From: Kitasatospora aureofaciens
Lineage (GTDB): Bacteria > Actinomycetota > Actinomycetes > Streptomycetales > Streptomycetaceae
Reading direction: 5' to 3'
Assembly: GCA_000720845.1 (NCBI GenBank)
Contig: JODU01000010.1
Location: 62,001-126,000, forward strand
DNA: 64,000 nt
Of this stretch, positions 7,561 through 16,017 are shown piece by piece; positions within the stretch are counted from its first letter, which is position 1; every line of letters begins with the position of its first letter. The translations under genes and the position numbers were made by a program. A model generated the notes under the pieces. That model searched no databases. It had not been told where the DNA came from and saw only the letters and a program-made list of their open reading frames with translations.

Positions 7561-8073
7561 CCCCACCCGACCACCATTCCTGCTCCCCGCCCCCAGCCGG
7601 CCGGCCCGCCCGTCGAGCCGGTCGGCCTCGCCCGGTGTGCCGTGTGTCTGACGTGCTTCGGACGCTTCCTCCGCCTCGCGTCGGTGCCTTCCCCGCCGGG
7701 CACGTCGAGGACCCAGGTCATCGGTCCCCTCGCCCAGTCCGCCACCGCGATGCATATCTCCACCCGACTGCTTTTCTAGGACGCGTGGCCCCCGCCGCGC
7801 AACCCGATCATCGTGTCAGTGACCTCCCCCACGGCCGCTCGCCGAAACGTGCGGCGAAACATATGTACGTCATATGTCCGTCGCGCGTTCGCGGGACGGC
7901 CGGGAGCCGCGCCCGCGCCGTCCCGGTGAGCTGCGTGGATGGGCTCCAGTCTGGCAGACGGCACGGCGTTCGGGGCGGTTGTCTACCCTTGTCGAAGTCA
8001 CCCTGGGCAACCTGGGGCCGCGCAGGGTCCGATACGTCGGAGAAGGTCGAGAAGGTCGGAGAAGTCGCAGGTC
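7561..8073. promoter_or_regulatory. 513-base divergent region before hemL, with palindromes
   Basis: No convincing gene. ACATATG (7859-7865) and CATATGT (7871-7877) form a perfect palindrome around TACGT, in an otherwise very GC-rich region. Just before it, GCCGAAAC and GGCGAAAC repeat 11 bases apart. A hemL promoter may use TTGTC-type and TACCCT elements near 7978-7992, but this is weak. The hemL start has only a distant GGAGAAG. Confidence 0.45.
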
Positions 8074-9390
8074 ATGAGCGAACTGGCATATCCATACGAA
8101 GCACCGGCCTCGCAGGCTCTGTTCGACCGCGCGGCGGCCGTCACGCCCGGCGGCGTGAACTCCCCGGTGCGCGCCTTCCGCGCCGTCGGCGGCACCCCCC
8201 GGTTCATGGTGTCCGGCACCGGGCCGTACCTGACGGACGCGGACGGGCGTGAGTACGTCGACCTCGTGTGCTCCTGGGGGCCGATGATCCTCGGGCACGC
8301 GCACCCCGAGGTGATCGCCGCCGTGCAGGAGGCCGTGGCCCGCGGTACGTCCTTCGGCACGCCCGCCGAGGGCGAGGTCGCGCTCGCCGAGGCGATGGTC
8401 GAGCGGGTCGCGCCGCTGGAGGAGGTCCGGCTCGTCTCCAGCGGGACCGAGGCCACCATGTCGGCCATCCGGCTCGCCCGCGGCTTCACTCAGCGCACCA
8501 AGGTGATCAAGTTCGCCGGGTGCTACCACGGCCACGTCGACTCGCTCCTCGCCGCCGCGGGCTCCGGCGTCGCCACCTTCGCGCTGCCCGACACCCCCGG
8601 TGTCACCGGCGCCCAGGCGAGCGACACGATCGTGCTGCCGTACAACGACCTGGAGGCCGTGCACGCCGCCTTCGCCGCGCACCCGGGCGAGATCGCCTGC
8701 GTGATCACGGAGGCGTCGCCCGGCAACATGGGCGTCGTGCCGCCGCTGCCCGGGTTCAACCAGGGCCTCAAGGACGCCTGCGCGGCCAACGGCGCGCTGT
8801 TCGTCTCCGACGAGGTCATGACCGGGTTCCGTACCAGCCGCGCCGGGTGGTACGGGGTCGAAGGGGTCGTGCCCGACCTCATGACCTTCGGGAAGGTGAT
8901 GGGGGGCGGGTTCCCCGCCGCCGCGTTCGGCGGGCGCGCCGACGTCATGGCGCACCTCGCCCCGGCCGGGCCCGTCTACCAGGCCGGCACCCTCTCCGGG
9001 AACCCGGTCGCCACCGCCGCCGGCCTCGCCCAGCTGCGGCTCCTGGACGACGCCGCGTACGACACCGTCAACGCCGTGTCCGCGCGGATCCAGTCGCTGG
9101 TGACCGAGGCGCTCGCCAAGGAGGGCGTCGCGCACACGGTGCAGACCGCCTCCAACATGTTCTCCGTGTTCTTCACCGACCGGCCCGTGCGCAACTACGA
9201 GGACGCCAAGACGCAGGAGTCCTTCCGGTTCACCGCCTTCTTCCACTCCCTCCTCGCCGGCGGCGTCTACCTGCCGCCGTCCTCCTTCGAGTCCTGGTTC
9301 GTGTCCACCGCCCACGACGAGCGGGCCGTCCAGCGCATCGCCGACGCCCTCCCGGCGGCGGCCCGCGCGGCCGCGGAGGCGACGGCATGA
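8074..9390 (+). CDS. hemL: Glutamate-1-semialdehyde 2,1-aminomutase
   Basis: 438 residues, full length. It converts glutamate-1-semialdehyde to 5-aminolevulinate, the last step of the C5 route into haem, in the cytoplasm with PLP. Visible are VTPGGVNSPVRAF at the N-terminus, YVDLVCSWGPMILGHAHP, VSSGTEATMSAIRLAR, GCYHGHVD, FVSDEVMTGFR with the Asp that contacts PLP, and MTFGKVMGGGFPAAAFGG with Lys near residue 274 as the Schiff-base lysine. The ATG at 8074 matches the family start. The stop overlaps the next start by four bases (ATGA), so the phosphatase is co-translated. Haem supply fits the nearby cytochrome c maturation genes. Confidence 0.97.
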   Translation: MSELAYPYEAPASQALFDRAAAVTPGGVNSPVRAFRAVGGTPRFMVSGTGPYLTDADGREYVDLVCSWGPMILGHAHPEVIAAVQEAVARGTSFGTPAEGEVALAEAMVERVAPLEEVRLVSSGTEATMSAIRLARGFTQRTKVIKFAGCYHGHVDSLLAAAGSGVATFALPDTPGVTGAQASDTIVLPYNDLEAVHAAFAAHPGEIACVITEASPGNMGVVPPLPGFNQGLKDACAANGALFVSDEVMTGFRTSRAGWYGVEGVVPDLMTFGKVMGGGFPAAAFGGRADVMAHLAPAGPVYQAGTLSGNPVATAAGLAQLRLLDDAAYDTVNAVSARIQSLVTEALAKEGVAHTVQTASNMFSVFFTDRPVRNYEDAKTQESFRFTAFFHSLLAGGVYLPPSSFESWFVSTAHDERAVQRIADALPAAARAAAEATA

Positions 9391-10094
9391 GCGACACGAA
9401 CCAGAACCACGAGAACCGCGACGACGAGCTGACCGTCGTCCACGTCATGCGGCACGGCGAGGTAGAGAACCCCACCGGCGTCCTCTACGGACGGCTCCCC
9501 GGCTACCACCTCTCCGAGCTGGGCCGGCGCATGGCCGAGCGGGTCGCCGAGCACCTCGCGCCCCGCGATGTGACGTACGTCGTCGCCTCGCCGCTGGAGC
9601 GGGCGCAGGAGACGGCGACACCGATCGCCAAGACGCACGGGCTCGACCTCGACACGGACGCACGCCTCATCGAGGCGGAGAACGTCTTCCAGGGCAAGAC
9701 CTTCGGCATCGGCGACGGCGCCCTGCGCCGGCCCGCCAACTGGAAGCACGTGGTCAACCCCTTCAAGCCGTCCTGGGGCGAGCCGTACGTCGACCAGGTC
9801 GTGCGGATGAAGGGCGCGATCGACGCCGCACGGGACCGGGCACGCGGGCACGAGGCCGTGGTCGTCAGCCACCAGCTGCCGATCTGGATCCTGCGGTCGT
9901 ACGTCGAGCGGCGGCGGCTGTGGCACGACCCGCGCAAGCGGCAGTGCACGCTGGCGTCCCTGACGACGTTCACCTACCGGGGCGACCGGATCGTCTCCGT
10001 CGGCTACACCGAGCCCGCCCGCGACCTCGTCCCGGCGCACCTCCTCGCGGGGGCCAAGCCCGTGAAGGGGCAGGGGAAGGCGTACGGGGCCTGA
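9387..10094 (+). CDS. Histidine phosphatase family (phosphoglycerate mutase-like) protein
   Basis: 235 residues. VVHVMRHGEVENP (from about residue 18) holds the Arg-His-Gly site whose His takes the phosphate. YVVASPLERAQETA and VVVSHQLPIWILRSY supply the other Arg and the second His of the pocket. This is the branch often labelled phosphoglycerate mutase in actinobacteria, although the true substrate is unknown. It overlaps hemL by four bases and is translationally coupled to it. A link to haem synthesis is only inferred from that coupling. Confidence 0.9.
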   Translation: MSDTNQNHENRDDELTVVHVMRHGEVENPTGVLYGRLPGYHLSELGRRMAERVAEHLAPRDVTYVVASPLERAQETATPIAKTHGLDLDTDARLIEAENVFQGKTFGIGDGALRRPANWKHVVNPFKPSWGEPYVDQVVRMKGAIDAARDRARGHEAVVVSHQLPIWILRSYVERRRLWHDPRKRQCTLASLTTFTYRGDRIVSVGYTEPARDLVPAHLLAGAKPVKGQGKAYGA

Positions 10095-10135
10095 GCGCCT
10101 GAGGGTCTGACGGTCGCCCAGCCTCGTCCTGCCCT

Positions 10136-10195
10136 GCCCCGCCCCGCCCCGCCCCGCCCCGCCCCGGTCCGGTCCGGTCCGGTCCGGTCCGGTCC
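10136..10195. repeat. Compound pentanucleotide repeat: six GCCCC units then six GGTCC units
   Basis: Six perfect GCCCC units (10136-10165) are followed directly by six perfect GGTCC units (10166-10195), between the histidine phosphatase and the lipoprotein gene. Both arrays are uninterrupted, so slippage during replication is likely. It may contribute to transcription termination but makes no clean hairpin. Confidence 0.9.
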
Positions 10196-10311
10196 TGCGG
10201 AACCGTTCCTGTGGGCCCGCTGTTACCCAATCCGCACAAATTTCCGGAACCCGCTCGTTCGTCGCGTCCTCTCACCCAGTGACCACCAAGGACGCGACGA
10301 ACGAGGTTGCG

Positions 10312-11610
10312 ATGCGCACTTCCAACCGCACTCTCACCCGCAGGGGGATACTCGGACTCGGCGCGGGGGCCGCGGCGGCGGTCGGGCTCGCGGGCTGCGG
10401 CACCGGTTCCCACCCTTCGTCGGACGGCTCGCACCAGGCCGGCGACGCCGGGAAACCGTCGCCCTCCGGCAGCAGTGAGGCCCCGGCGAAGCCCATCGGT
10501 GACGGTTCCACGTCGTTCACCGGCAAGCAGCCGCACCAGCCGGACACCCCGGTGCCGCTGGAGCCCGGTCAGACGCCCCCGCAGTTCGTCGTCTTCTCCT
10601 GGGACGGGGCGGGGGAGGTCGGCAACGGGCTCTTCCCGCGCTTCCTGGACCTCGCCCAGGAGCACGGCGCGCACATGACCTTCTTCCTCTCGGGCCTGTA
10701 CCTGCTGCCCGAGTCGAAGAAGCGCCTCTACGACCCGCCGAACAACCCGCGCGGCGCCTCCGACATCGGCTACCTCACCGACGAGCACATCAAGGCGACG
10801 CTGAAGAACGTCCGCCGGGCCTGGCTGGACGGGCACGAGATCGGCACCCACTTCAACGGCCACTTCTGCGGCGGCGGCGGAAGCGTCGGCAACTGGACGT
10901 CCGCGCAGTGGCGCAGCGAGATCGCCCAGGCGAAGTCCTTCGTCAAGGAGTGGAGGACCAACAGCGGCTGGACCGACCTGCCGGCGCTGCCCTTCGACTA
11001 CGACAAGGAACTCGTCGGCGGCCGCACGCCCTGTCTGCTCGGCCAGGACAACCTGCTGCCCACCGCCCGCGAGCTGGGCTGGCGCTACGACGCCTCCTCG
11101 CCCGGCGGCCGTCAGGTCTGGCCGGTGAAGAAGGACGGGATCTGGGACCTGCCGCTGCAGCAGATACCGTTCCCCGGCCACTCCTTCGAGGTCCTCTCGA
11201 TGGACTACAACATCCTCGCCAACCAGTCGGTCAACTCCACCAAGGCCCCCGCGCACAACTACCCGGGCTGGCGCGAACAGGCCACGAAGGCGTACATATC
11301 AGGCTTCAAGCGGGCGTACGAGACGAACCGGGCGCCCTTCTTCATAGGCAACCACTTCGAGGAGTGGAACGGCGGCATCTACATGGACGCCGTCGAGAAC
11401 GCCCTCAAGCACATCGCGCGGGAGAAGGAGAAGGGCGAGGACATCCGGCTGGTCTCCTTCCGCCAGTTCACCGACTGGCTGGACGTGCAGAAGCCGGAGG
11501 TGCTCGCCAAGCTGCGTACGGTCGAGGTGGGGCAGCGGCCGGCCGGCGGCTGGAACGCCTTCCTCAAGGAGACCCCGGCCACCTCGGGCGCACCCGCCAA
11601 CGGCGCCTGA
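10312..11610 (+). CDS. Tat-exported lipoprotein with polysaccharide deacetylase-like fold
   Basis: 432 residues. The N-terminus has a twin-arginine signal (TLTRRGILGLGAG) ending in a lipobox (GLAGC), so it is exported folded and lipid-anchored outside. A Ser/Pro linker leads to a NodB-like domain: FVVFSWDGAG takes the place of the first Asp motif, TFFLSGLYLLP follows, and HEIGTHFNGHFCGGGG resembles the metal-binding H-x3-H motif. Sugar or peptidoglycan deacetylation is plausible but untested; the sequence is divergent from classical deacetylases. GAGG six bases before the ATG at 10312 supports this start over the upstream GTG at 10279. Confidence 0.82.
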   Translation: MRTSNRTLTRRGILGLGAGAAAAVGLAGCGTGSHPSSDGSHQAGDAGKPSPSGSSEAPAKPIGDGSTSFTGKQPHQPDTPVPLEPGQTPPQFVVFSWDGAGEVGNGLFPRFLDLAQEHGAHMTFFLSGLYLLPESKKRLYDPPNNPRGASDIGYLTDEHIKATLKNVRRAWLDGHEIGTHFNGHFCGGGGSVGNWTSAQWRSEIAQAKSFVKEWRTNSGWTDLPALPFDYDKELVGGRTPCLLGQDNLLPTARELGWRYDASSPGGRQVWPVKKDGIWDLPLQQIPFPGHSFEVLSMDYNILANQSVNSTKAPAHNYPGWREQATKAYISGFKRAYETNRAPFFIGNHFEEWNGGIYMDAVENALKHIAREKEKGEDIRLVSFRQFTDWLDVQKPEVLAKLRTVEVGQRPAGGWNAFLKETPATSGAPANGA

Positions 11611-11612
11611 AA

Positions 11613-11651
11613 CACCCCCTGAAATGCGGGTTCGAGCCCGCGAGGGGGGTG
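11613..11651 (+). terminator. Nested hairpin terminator with T-arm-like core
   Basis: CACCCCC (11613-11619) pairs with GGGGGTG (11645-11651). Inside, GCGGG and CCCGC close over TTCGAG. It begins three bases after the lipoprotein stop and is most simply its terminator. The core resembles a tRNA T-arm, but there is no acceptor or anticodon arm. Confidence 0.7.
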
Positions 11652-11688
11652 CGCAAGATCCTCGGAACGGACATGCGAAACTTTTCAC

Positions 11689-12357
11689 ATGAGTGCCGCC
11701 AGCCGCGCCCCCCTGCGCTCGAACCGCACGAACCGCACCGCCGACCGCACGGCCGACGCCCGCGTCCGGGTCCGTAGCCGGGCGGCCCGGGCCGCCGTCG
11801 GCGCGGCCGCCGTGGCGCTGCTCGTGTCCGCGTGCAGCTCCGGCGGCACCTCGGGCGGCGGCGGCCAGACGGGCTTCATCACCGGCTCGGACGGCATCGC
11901 CACCGCCAAGAAGGGCGAGCGCGCCGACGCCCCCGAGCTGTCCGGCAAGACCGTCGACGGCGGGCAGGTCGACGTCGCCGACTACCGGGGCAAGGTCGTC
12001 GTCCTCAACGTCTGGGGCTCGTGGTGCCCGCCCTGCCGCGCCGAGGCCAAGAACTTCGAGAAGGTGTACCAGGACGTCAAGGACCAGGGCGTCCAGTTCG
12101 TCGGCATCAACACCCGCGACACCTCCACCGGCCCGGCCCGTGCCTTCGAGAAGGACTACGGCGTCACCTACCCGAGCCTGTACGACCCGGCGGGCAGGCT
12201 GATGCTCCGCTTCGAGAAGGGCACCCTCAACCCGCAGGCCGTCCCCTCCACCCTCGTCATCGACCGGGAGGGCAAGGTCGCCGCGCGCACCCTCCAGGCG
12301 CTCAGCGAGGAGAAGCTGCGCAAGATGCTCGCCCCGTACCTCCAGCCGGAGAAGTGA
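11689..12357 (+). CDS. resA: TlpA/ResA-like thiol-disulfide oxidoreductase lipoprotein
   Basis: 222 residues. A hydrophobic signal ending in VSACSS is a lipobox, so the protein sits on the outer face of the membrane. The thioredoxin-fold domain starts near residue 80 and has VVLNVWGSWCPPCRAEAKN with the CPPC redox pair; PSTLVIDREGKV carries the cis-Pro. It keeps the cysteines of apocytochrome c reduced for haem attachment, using electrons passed on by CcdA. It is the first gene of the operon with ccdA, resB and ccsB, and its stop is one base before the ccdA start. The ResA name follows this context. Confidence 0.92.
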   Translation: MSAASRAPLRSNRTNRTADRTADARVRVRSRAARAAVGAAAVALLVSACSSGGTSGGGGQTGFITGSDGIATAKKGERADAPELSGKTVDGGQVDVADYRGKVVVLNVWGSWCPPCRAEAKNFEKVYQDVKDQGVQFVGINTRDTSTGPARAFEKDYGVTYPSLYDPAGRLMLRFEKGTLNPQAVPSTLVIDREGKVAARTLQALSEEKLRKMLAPYLQPEK

Positions 12358-12358
12358 C

Positions 12359-13129
12359 GTGTCCGCAGTGACCACCCTCGCCGCCGAGGGCTACAACGGC
12401 ACGGTGCTGAACGGCGCCCTCCTCGTGGCCCTCCCCATCGCGCTGCTCGGCGGCCTGGTCTCCTTCTTCTCGCCCTGCGTCCTGCCGCTCGTCCCCGGCT
12501 ACCTGTCCTACGTGACCGGCGTCACCGGCACGGACCTCGGCGAGGCCCGGCGCGGCCGGATGGTCGCCGGAGCCTCCCTCTTCGTCCTCGGCTTCACCGC
12601 CGTCTTCGTCTCCAGCGGTGCGCTCTTCGGCTACTTCGGCTCCACGCTCCAGGAGGAACGCGGCACCCTGACCAAGGTGCTCGGCGTGCTCATGATCCTC
12701 ATGGGCGTCTTCTTCGTCGGGCTCATGCCCTGGTTCACCCAGCGCGAGTTCCGCTTCCACAAGCGCCCCGTGACCGGCCTGGTCGGCGCGCCGCTGCTGG
12801 GCGCGCTGTTCGGCATCGGCTGGACGCCCTGCATCGGTCCGACCCTCGCGTCCGTCCTCGCGCTCTCCGCCGACCAGGGCACCGCCGGCCGCGGCGCCAT
12901 ACTGACCGTCGCGTACTGCGTCGGCCTCGGCGTGCCCTTCGTGCTCGCCGCGATCGCCTTCCGCAAGGCGCTCGGCGCCTTCGGCTGGATCAAGCGCCAC
13001 TATGTCTGGGTGATGCGGATCGGCGGGGCCATGATGATCGCGACCGGCGTGCTGCTGCTGACCGGCGCGTGGGACAGCATCGTGCAGGACATGCAGACCT
13101 GGTCCAACGGCTTCACTGTAGGGATCTGA
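12359..13129 (+). CDS. ccdA: Cytochrome c biogenesis protein CcdA
   Basis: 256 residues with six membrane helices, the usual CcdA size. FFSPCVLPLVPGYLSYVTG (about residues 38-56) holds the Pro-Cys-Val-Leu-Pro motif. The second Cys is in GIGWTPCIGPTLASVLALS near residue 157. The two cysteines pass electrons from cytoplasmic thioredoxin to the outside ResA-like protein. The GTG start has GGAGAAG about five bases upstream, inside the end of resA. This is the second gene of the cytochrome c maturation operon. Confidence 0.94.
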   Translation: MSAVTTLAAEGYNGTVLNGALLVALPIALLGGLVSFFSPCVLPLVPGYLSYVTGVTGTDLGEARRGRMVAGASLFVLGFTAVFVSSGALFGYFGSTLQEERGTLTKVLGVLMILMGVFFVGLMPWFTQREFRFHKRPVTGLVGAPLLGALFGIGWTPCIGPTLASVLALSADQGTAGRGAILTVAYCVGLGVPFVLAAIAFRKALGAFGWIKRHYVWVMRIGGAMMIATGVLLLTGAWDSIVQDMQTWSNGFTVGI

Positions 13130-13132
13130 CCG

Positions 13133-14878
13133 ATGAGCAACACCACCACGGGCAAGACCCCGACGACCGACGAGGAACAAAACCTCGGCGCCGCCGGCTC
13201 CCAGCTGTCCACCGCCCCCGCGGAAGAGGCCCCGAACCTGCCCTCGCTCGGCGTGATCGGCTGGGCCCGCTGGTTCTGGCGCCAGCTCACCTCGATGCGC
13301 GTCGCGCTGATCCTGCTCCTGCTGGTGTCGCTGGGCGCGATCCCGGGGTCGCTGATCCCGCAGGACGGCATCGACGCCATGAAGGTCGAGGAGTTCCGCC
13401 GGAACCACGACATCCTGGCGCCGGTCTACGACAAGCTCGGCCTCTTCCACGTCTACAGCTCGGTGTGGTTCTCCGCGATCTACATCCTGCTGTTCGTCTC
13501 CCTCATCGGCTGCATCGTCCCGCGCACCTGGCAGTTCGTCGGCCAGCTCCGCGGCCGCCCGCCCCGCGCCCCCCGGCGCCTGGACCGGCTGCCCGCCTAC
13601 ACCACCTGGCGCACCGGCGCCCAGCCCGAGGAGGTCCGCGAGGCCGCGCTGAAGCTGCTGAAGAGGCGCCACTTCCGCGCGGACGCCGCCGGGGACGCCG
13701 TCGCGGCCGAGAAGGGCTACCTGCGGGAGGTCGGCAACCTCGCCTTCCACATCGCGCTGATCGTGCTGCTGACCGCCTTCGCCTGGGGCCAGCTGTTCAA
13801 GTACGAGGGCAACAAGCTGGTCCTGGAGGGCGACGGCTTCTCCAACACCCTCACCCAGTACGACGACTTCAAGTCCGGGAACCTCTTCGACGCGGACCAC
13901 GACCTGGCCCCCTTCAGCTTCACCCTGAAGGACTTCCACGGCACCTACGAGGCGACCGGCCCCAACCGCGGCACCCCGCGCGTCTACGAGGCCAAGGTCA
14001 CCTACAACGAGGGTGCCGACGGCGCCGAGAAGTCGAAGACCGTCGAGGTCAACAAGCCGCTGCACATCGACGGCTCCAAGGTGTACCTGGTCAGCCACGG
14101 CTACGCCCCCGTCCTCACCGTCAAGGACGCCAAGGGCGACGTGGTGATGGACAAGCAGGCCGTGGCCCTGCTGCCGCTGGACGGCAACGTCACCTCCTCC
14201 GGCGCCGTCAAGGTCATGGACGGCTACCGCAACGCCAAGGGGGAGAAGGAGCAGCTCGGCTTCAACGCGTTCTTCCTGCCGACCTACGGCGGCAAGGGCA
14301 GCACGATGCTCTCCACCTTCCCGGCGCTGCTCAACCCGATGCTCGCGCTCTCCGCCTACCACGGGGACCTCGGCGTCGACGCGGGCATCCCGCAGAGCGT
14401 CTACCAGCTCGACAAGACCAACCTGGAGGAGTTCAAGGGCTCCGACGGCAAGCTGTTCAAGCAGCAGCTCAAGGTCGGCGACACCATGACCCTCCCGAAC
14501 GGCGCCGGTTCGGTCACCTTCAACGGCGTCAAGGAGTGGGCCGGCTTCCAGGTCACCGAGCAGCCCGGCAGCGGCTGGGCCCTCGGCGGCGCGGTCGTCG
14601 CCATCCTCGGCCTGGCCGGCTCCCTGTTCATCCAGCGCCGCCGGGTCTGGGTGCGGGCCGTGCGCGGCGCCGACGGCGTCACCGTCGTGGAGATGGCCGG
14701 CCTCGGCCGCAGCGAGTCCGCGAAGGTCCCCGAGGAGCTGGGCGAGCTCGCCGGGGTCCTGTACGACCGGGCACCCGCCGTGCCCGACGAATCCGCCGCG
14801 CCCGACACCCCAGAGAACGACGACACCCCCGATTCCCCCGACACCCACGTCGTACCTGCCGAAGGGGCTGAGAAGTGA
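13133..14878 (+). CDS. resB: Cytochrome c biogenesis protein ResB
   Basis: 581 residues. Three membrane helices lie in the first third (VALILLLLVSLGAIPGSLIPQ, FSAIYILLFVSLIGCIV, AFHIALIVLLTAFAWG). A large external domain follows, then a last helix near residue 490 (LGGAVVAILGLAGSLFIQRRRVW) and an acidic tail. The Leu-Ile-Pro-Gln motif after the first helix is a ResB/Ccs1 hallmark. With CcsB it forms the system II haem transport and ligation complex for c-type cytochromes. It starts three bases after ccdA and overlaps ccsB by four bases. Confidence 0.95.
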   Translation: MSNTTTGKTPTTDEEQNLGAAGSQLSTAPAEEAPNLPSLGVIGWARWFWRQLTSMRVALILLLLVSLGAIPGSLIPQDGIDAMKVEEFRRNHDILAPVYDKLGLFHVYSSVWFSAIYILLFVSLIGCIVPRTWQFVGQLRGRPPRAPRRLDRLPAYTTWRTGAQPEEVREAALKLLKRRHFRADAAGDAVAAEKGYLREVGNLAFHIALIVLLTAFAWGQLFKYEGNKLVLEGDGFSNTLTQYDDFKSGNLFDADHDLAPFSFTLKDFHGTYEATGPNRGTPRVYEAKVTYNEGADGAEKSKTVEVNKPLHIDGSKVYLVSHGYAPVLTVKDAKGDVVMDKQAVALLPLDGNVTSSGAVKVMDGYRNAKGEKEQLGFNAFFLPTYGGKGSTMLSTFPALLNPMLALSAYHGDLGVDAGIPQSVYQLDKTNLEEFKGSDGKLFKQQLKVGDTMTLPNGAGSVTFNGVKEWAGFQVTEQPGSGWALGGAVVAILGLAGSLFIQRRRVWVRAVRGADGVTVVEMAGLGRSESAKVPEELGELAGVLYDRAPAVPDESAAPDTPENDDTPDSPDTHVVPAEGAEK

Positions 14879-16017
14879 CTCTCGCCGCCGCAACCGAGTT
14901 GGCCGCCGCGACCAACGAGCATCTCGCGAACGTCAGCAACACGCTGATCTACTCCTCGATGGCCGTCTACACGCTGGCCTTCTTCGCGTACATCGCCGAG
15001 TGGCTCTTCGGCAGCCGCAGCAAGGTCGGCCGCACCGCCGCCGCGCTCACCGACGGCACGGCCGGAGCCAGGGCCGGTGCCGGGTCCGGTCCGGCCGTCA
15101 TGGTGAAGAAGGGCGGCGGCACCGCCGTACTGGAGCGCCCCGCGGTCGTCGTGCGGTCCGCGACCGGTACCCGCGACGTGCCCGACGGTCCCGGCGCGCA
15201 CGGCGGCACCGAGAAGGGCGACCTGTACGGACGGGTCGCCATCTCGCTCACGGTGCTCGCCTTCGCCATCGAGGCGGGCGGCGTCCTCACCCGCGCCCTG
15301 TCGGTGGAGCGGGCGCCGTGGGGCAACATGTACGAGTTCAACATCACGTTCACGACGGTCGCCGTCGGCGTGTACCTGGCGCTGCTCGCCCTGAAGAAGA
15401 ACGTCCGCTGGCTGGGCCTGCCGCTGACCACCACGGTCCTGCTCGACCTCGGCCTCGCCGTCACGGTCCTCTACACCGCCAGCGACCAACTCGTCCCGGC
15501 CCTGCACTCGTACTGGCTGTACATCCACGTCTCCACGGCGATCTTCTGCGGTGCGGTCTTCTACGTCGGCGCGGTCTCCACGATCCTGTACCTCTTCAAG
15601 GACAGCTTCGAGAGCAAGCTCGCCTCCGGCGGCACGCCCGGCCGCTTCGCCAGCTCGGTCCTGGACCGGCTGCCCGCCGCGGCCTCCCTCGACAAGTTCG
15701 CCTACCGCGTCAACGCGGCCGTCTTCCCGCTGTGGACCTTCACGATCATCGCGGGCGCCATCTGGGCGGGCGACGCCTGGGGCCGCTACTGGGGCTGGGA
15801 CCCCAAGGAGACCTGGTCCTTCATCACCTGGGTCGCCTACGCCTGCTACCTGCACGCCCGCGCCACCGCCGGCTGGAAGGGCCGCAAGGCCGCCTACCTG
15901 GCCCTGGTCGCCTTCGGCTGCTGGCTGTTCAACTACTACGGCGTCAACATCTTCGTCTCCGGCAAGCACTCCTACGCGGACGTGGGCCTCGGCGCCCTTC
16001 AGTCGGTCGGCTTCTGA
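14875..16017 (+). CDS. ccsB: c-type cytochrome biogenesis protein CcsB (CcsA/ResC type, WWD domain)
   Basis: 380 residues with about eight membrane helices. WGRYWGWDPKETWSFITW (near residues 302-319) is the tryptophan-rich haem-binding WWD motif, with flanking His such as ALHSYWLYIHVS and KHSYADVG as axial ligands. It carries haem outward and attaches it to apocytochrome c together with ResB. The first helix is followed by a long Gly/Ala-rich cytoplasmic loop (about residues 50-115), which is longer than usual. The GTG overlaps the resB stop. The end overlaps the convergent condensation gene by 19 bases. Confidence 0.95.
   Translation: MTLAAATELAAATNEHLANVSNTLIYSSMAVYTLAFFAYIAEWLFGSRSKVGRTAAALTDGTAGARAGAGSGPAVMVKKGGGTAVLERPAVVVRSATGTRDVPDGPGAHGGTEKGDLYGRVAISLTVLAFAIEAGGVLTRALSVERAPWGNMYEFNITFTTVAVGVYLALLALKKNVRWLGLPLTTTVLLDLGLAVTVLYTASDQLVPALHSYWLYIHVSTAIFCGAVFYVGAVSTILYLFKDSFESKLASGGTPGRFASSVLDRLPAAASLDKFAYRVNAAVFPLWTFTIIAGAIWAGDAWGRYWGWDPKETWSFITWVAYACYLHARATAGWKGRKAAYLALVAFGCWLFNYYGVNIFVSGKHSYADVGLGALQSVGF

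Noticed and set aside
11624..11642. T-arm-like GCGGGTTCGAGCCCGC, possible tRNA or attachment site
   Set aside because: There are no acceptor, D or anticodon arms around it, and it forms the core of a larger hairpin right after a stop codon. Terminator is the simpler reading.
12302..14893. Long open frame opposite the ccdA-resB operon
   Set aside because: Antisense shadow with low-complexity Gly/Glu/Ala translation and no motifs; the plus strand encodes clear CcdA and ResB.
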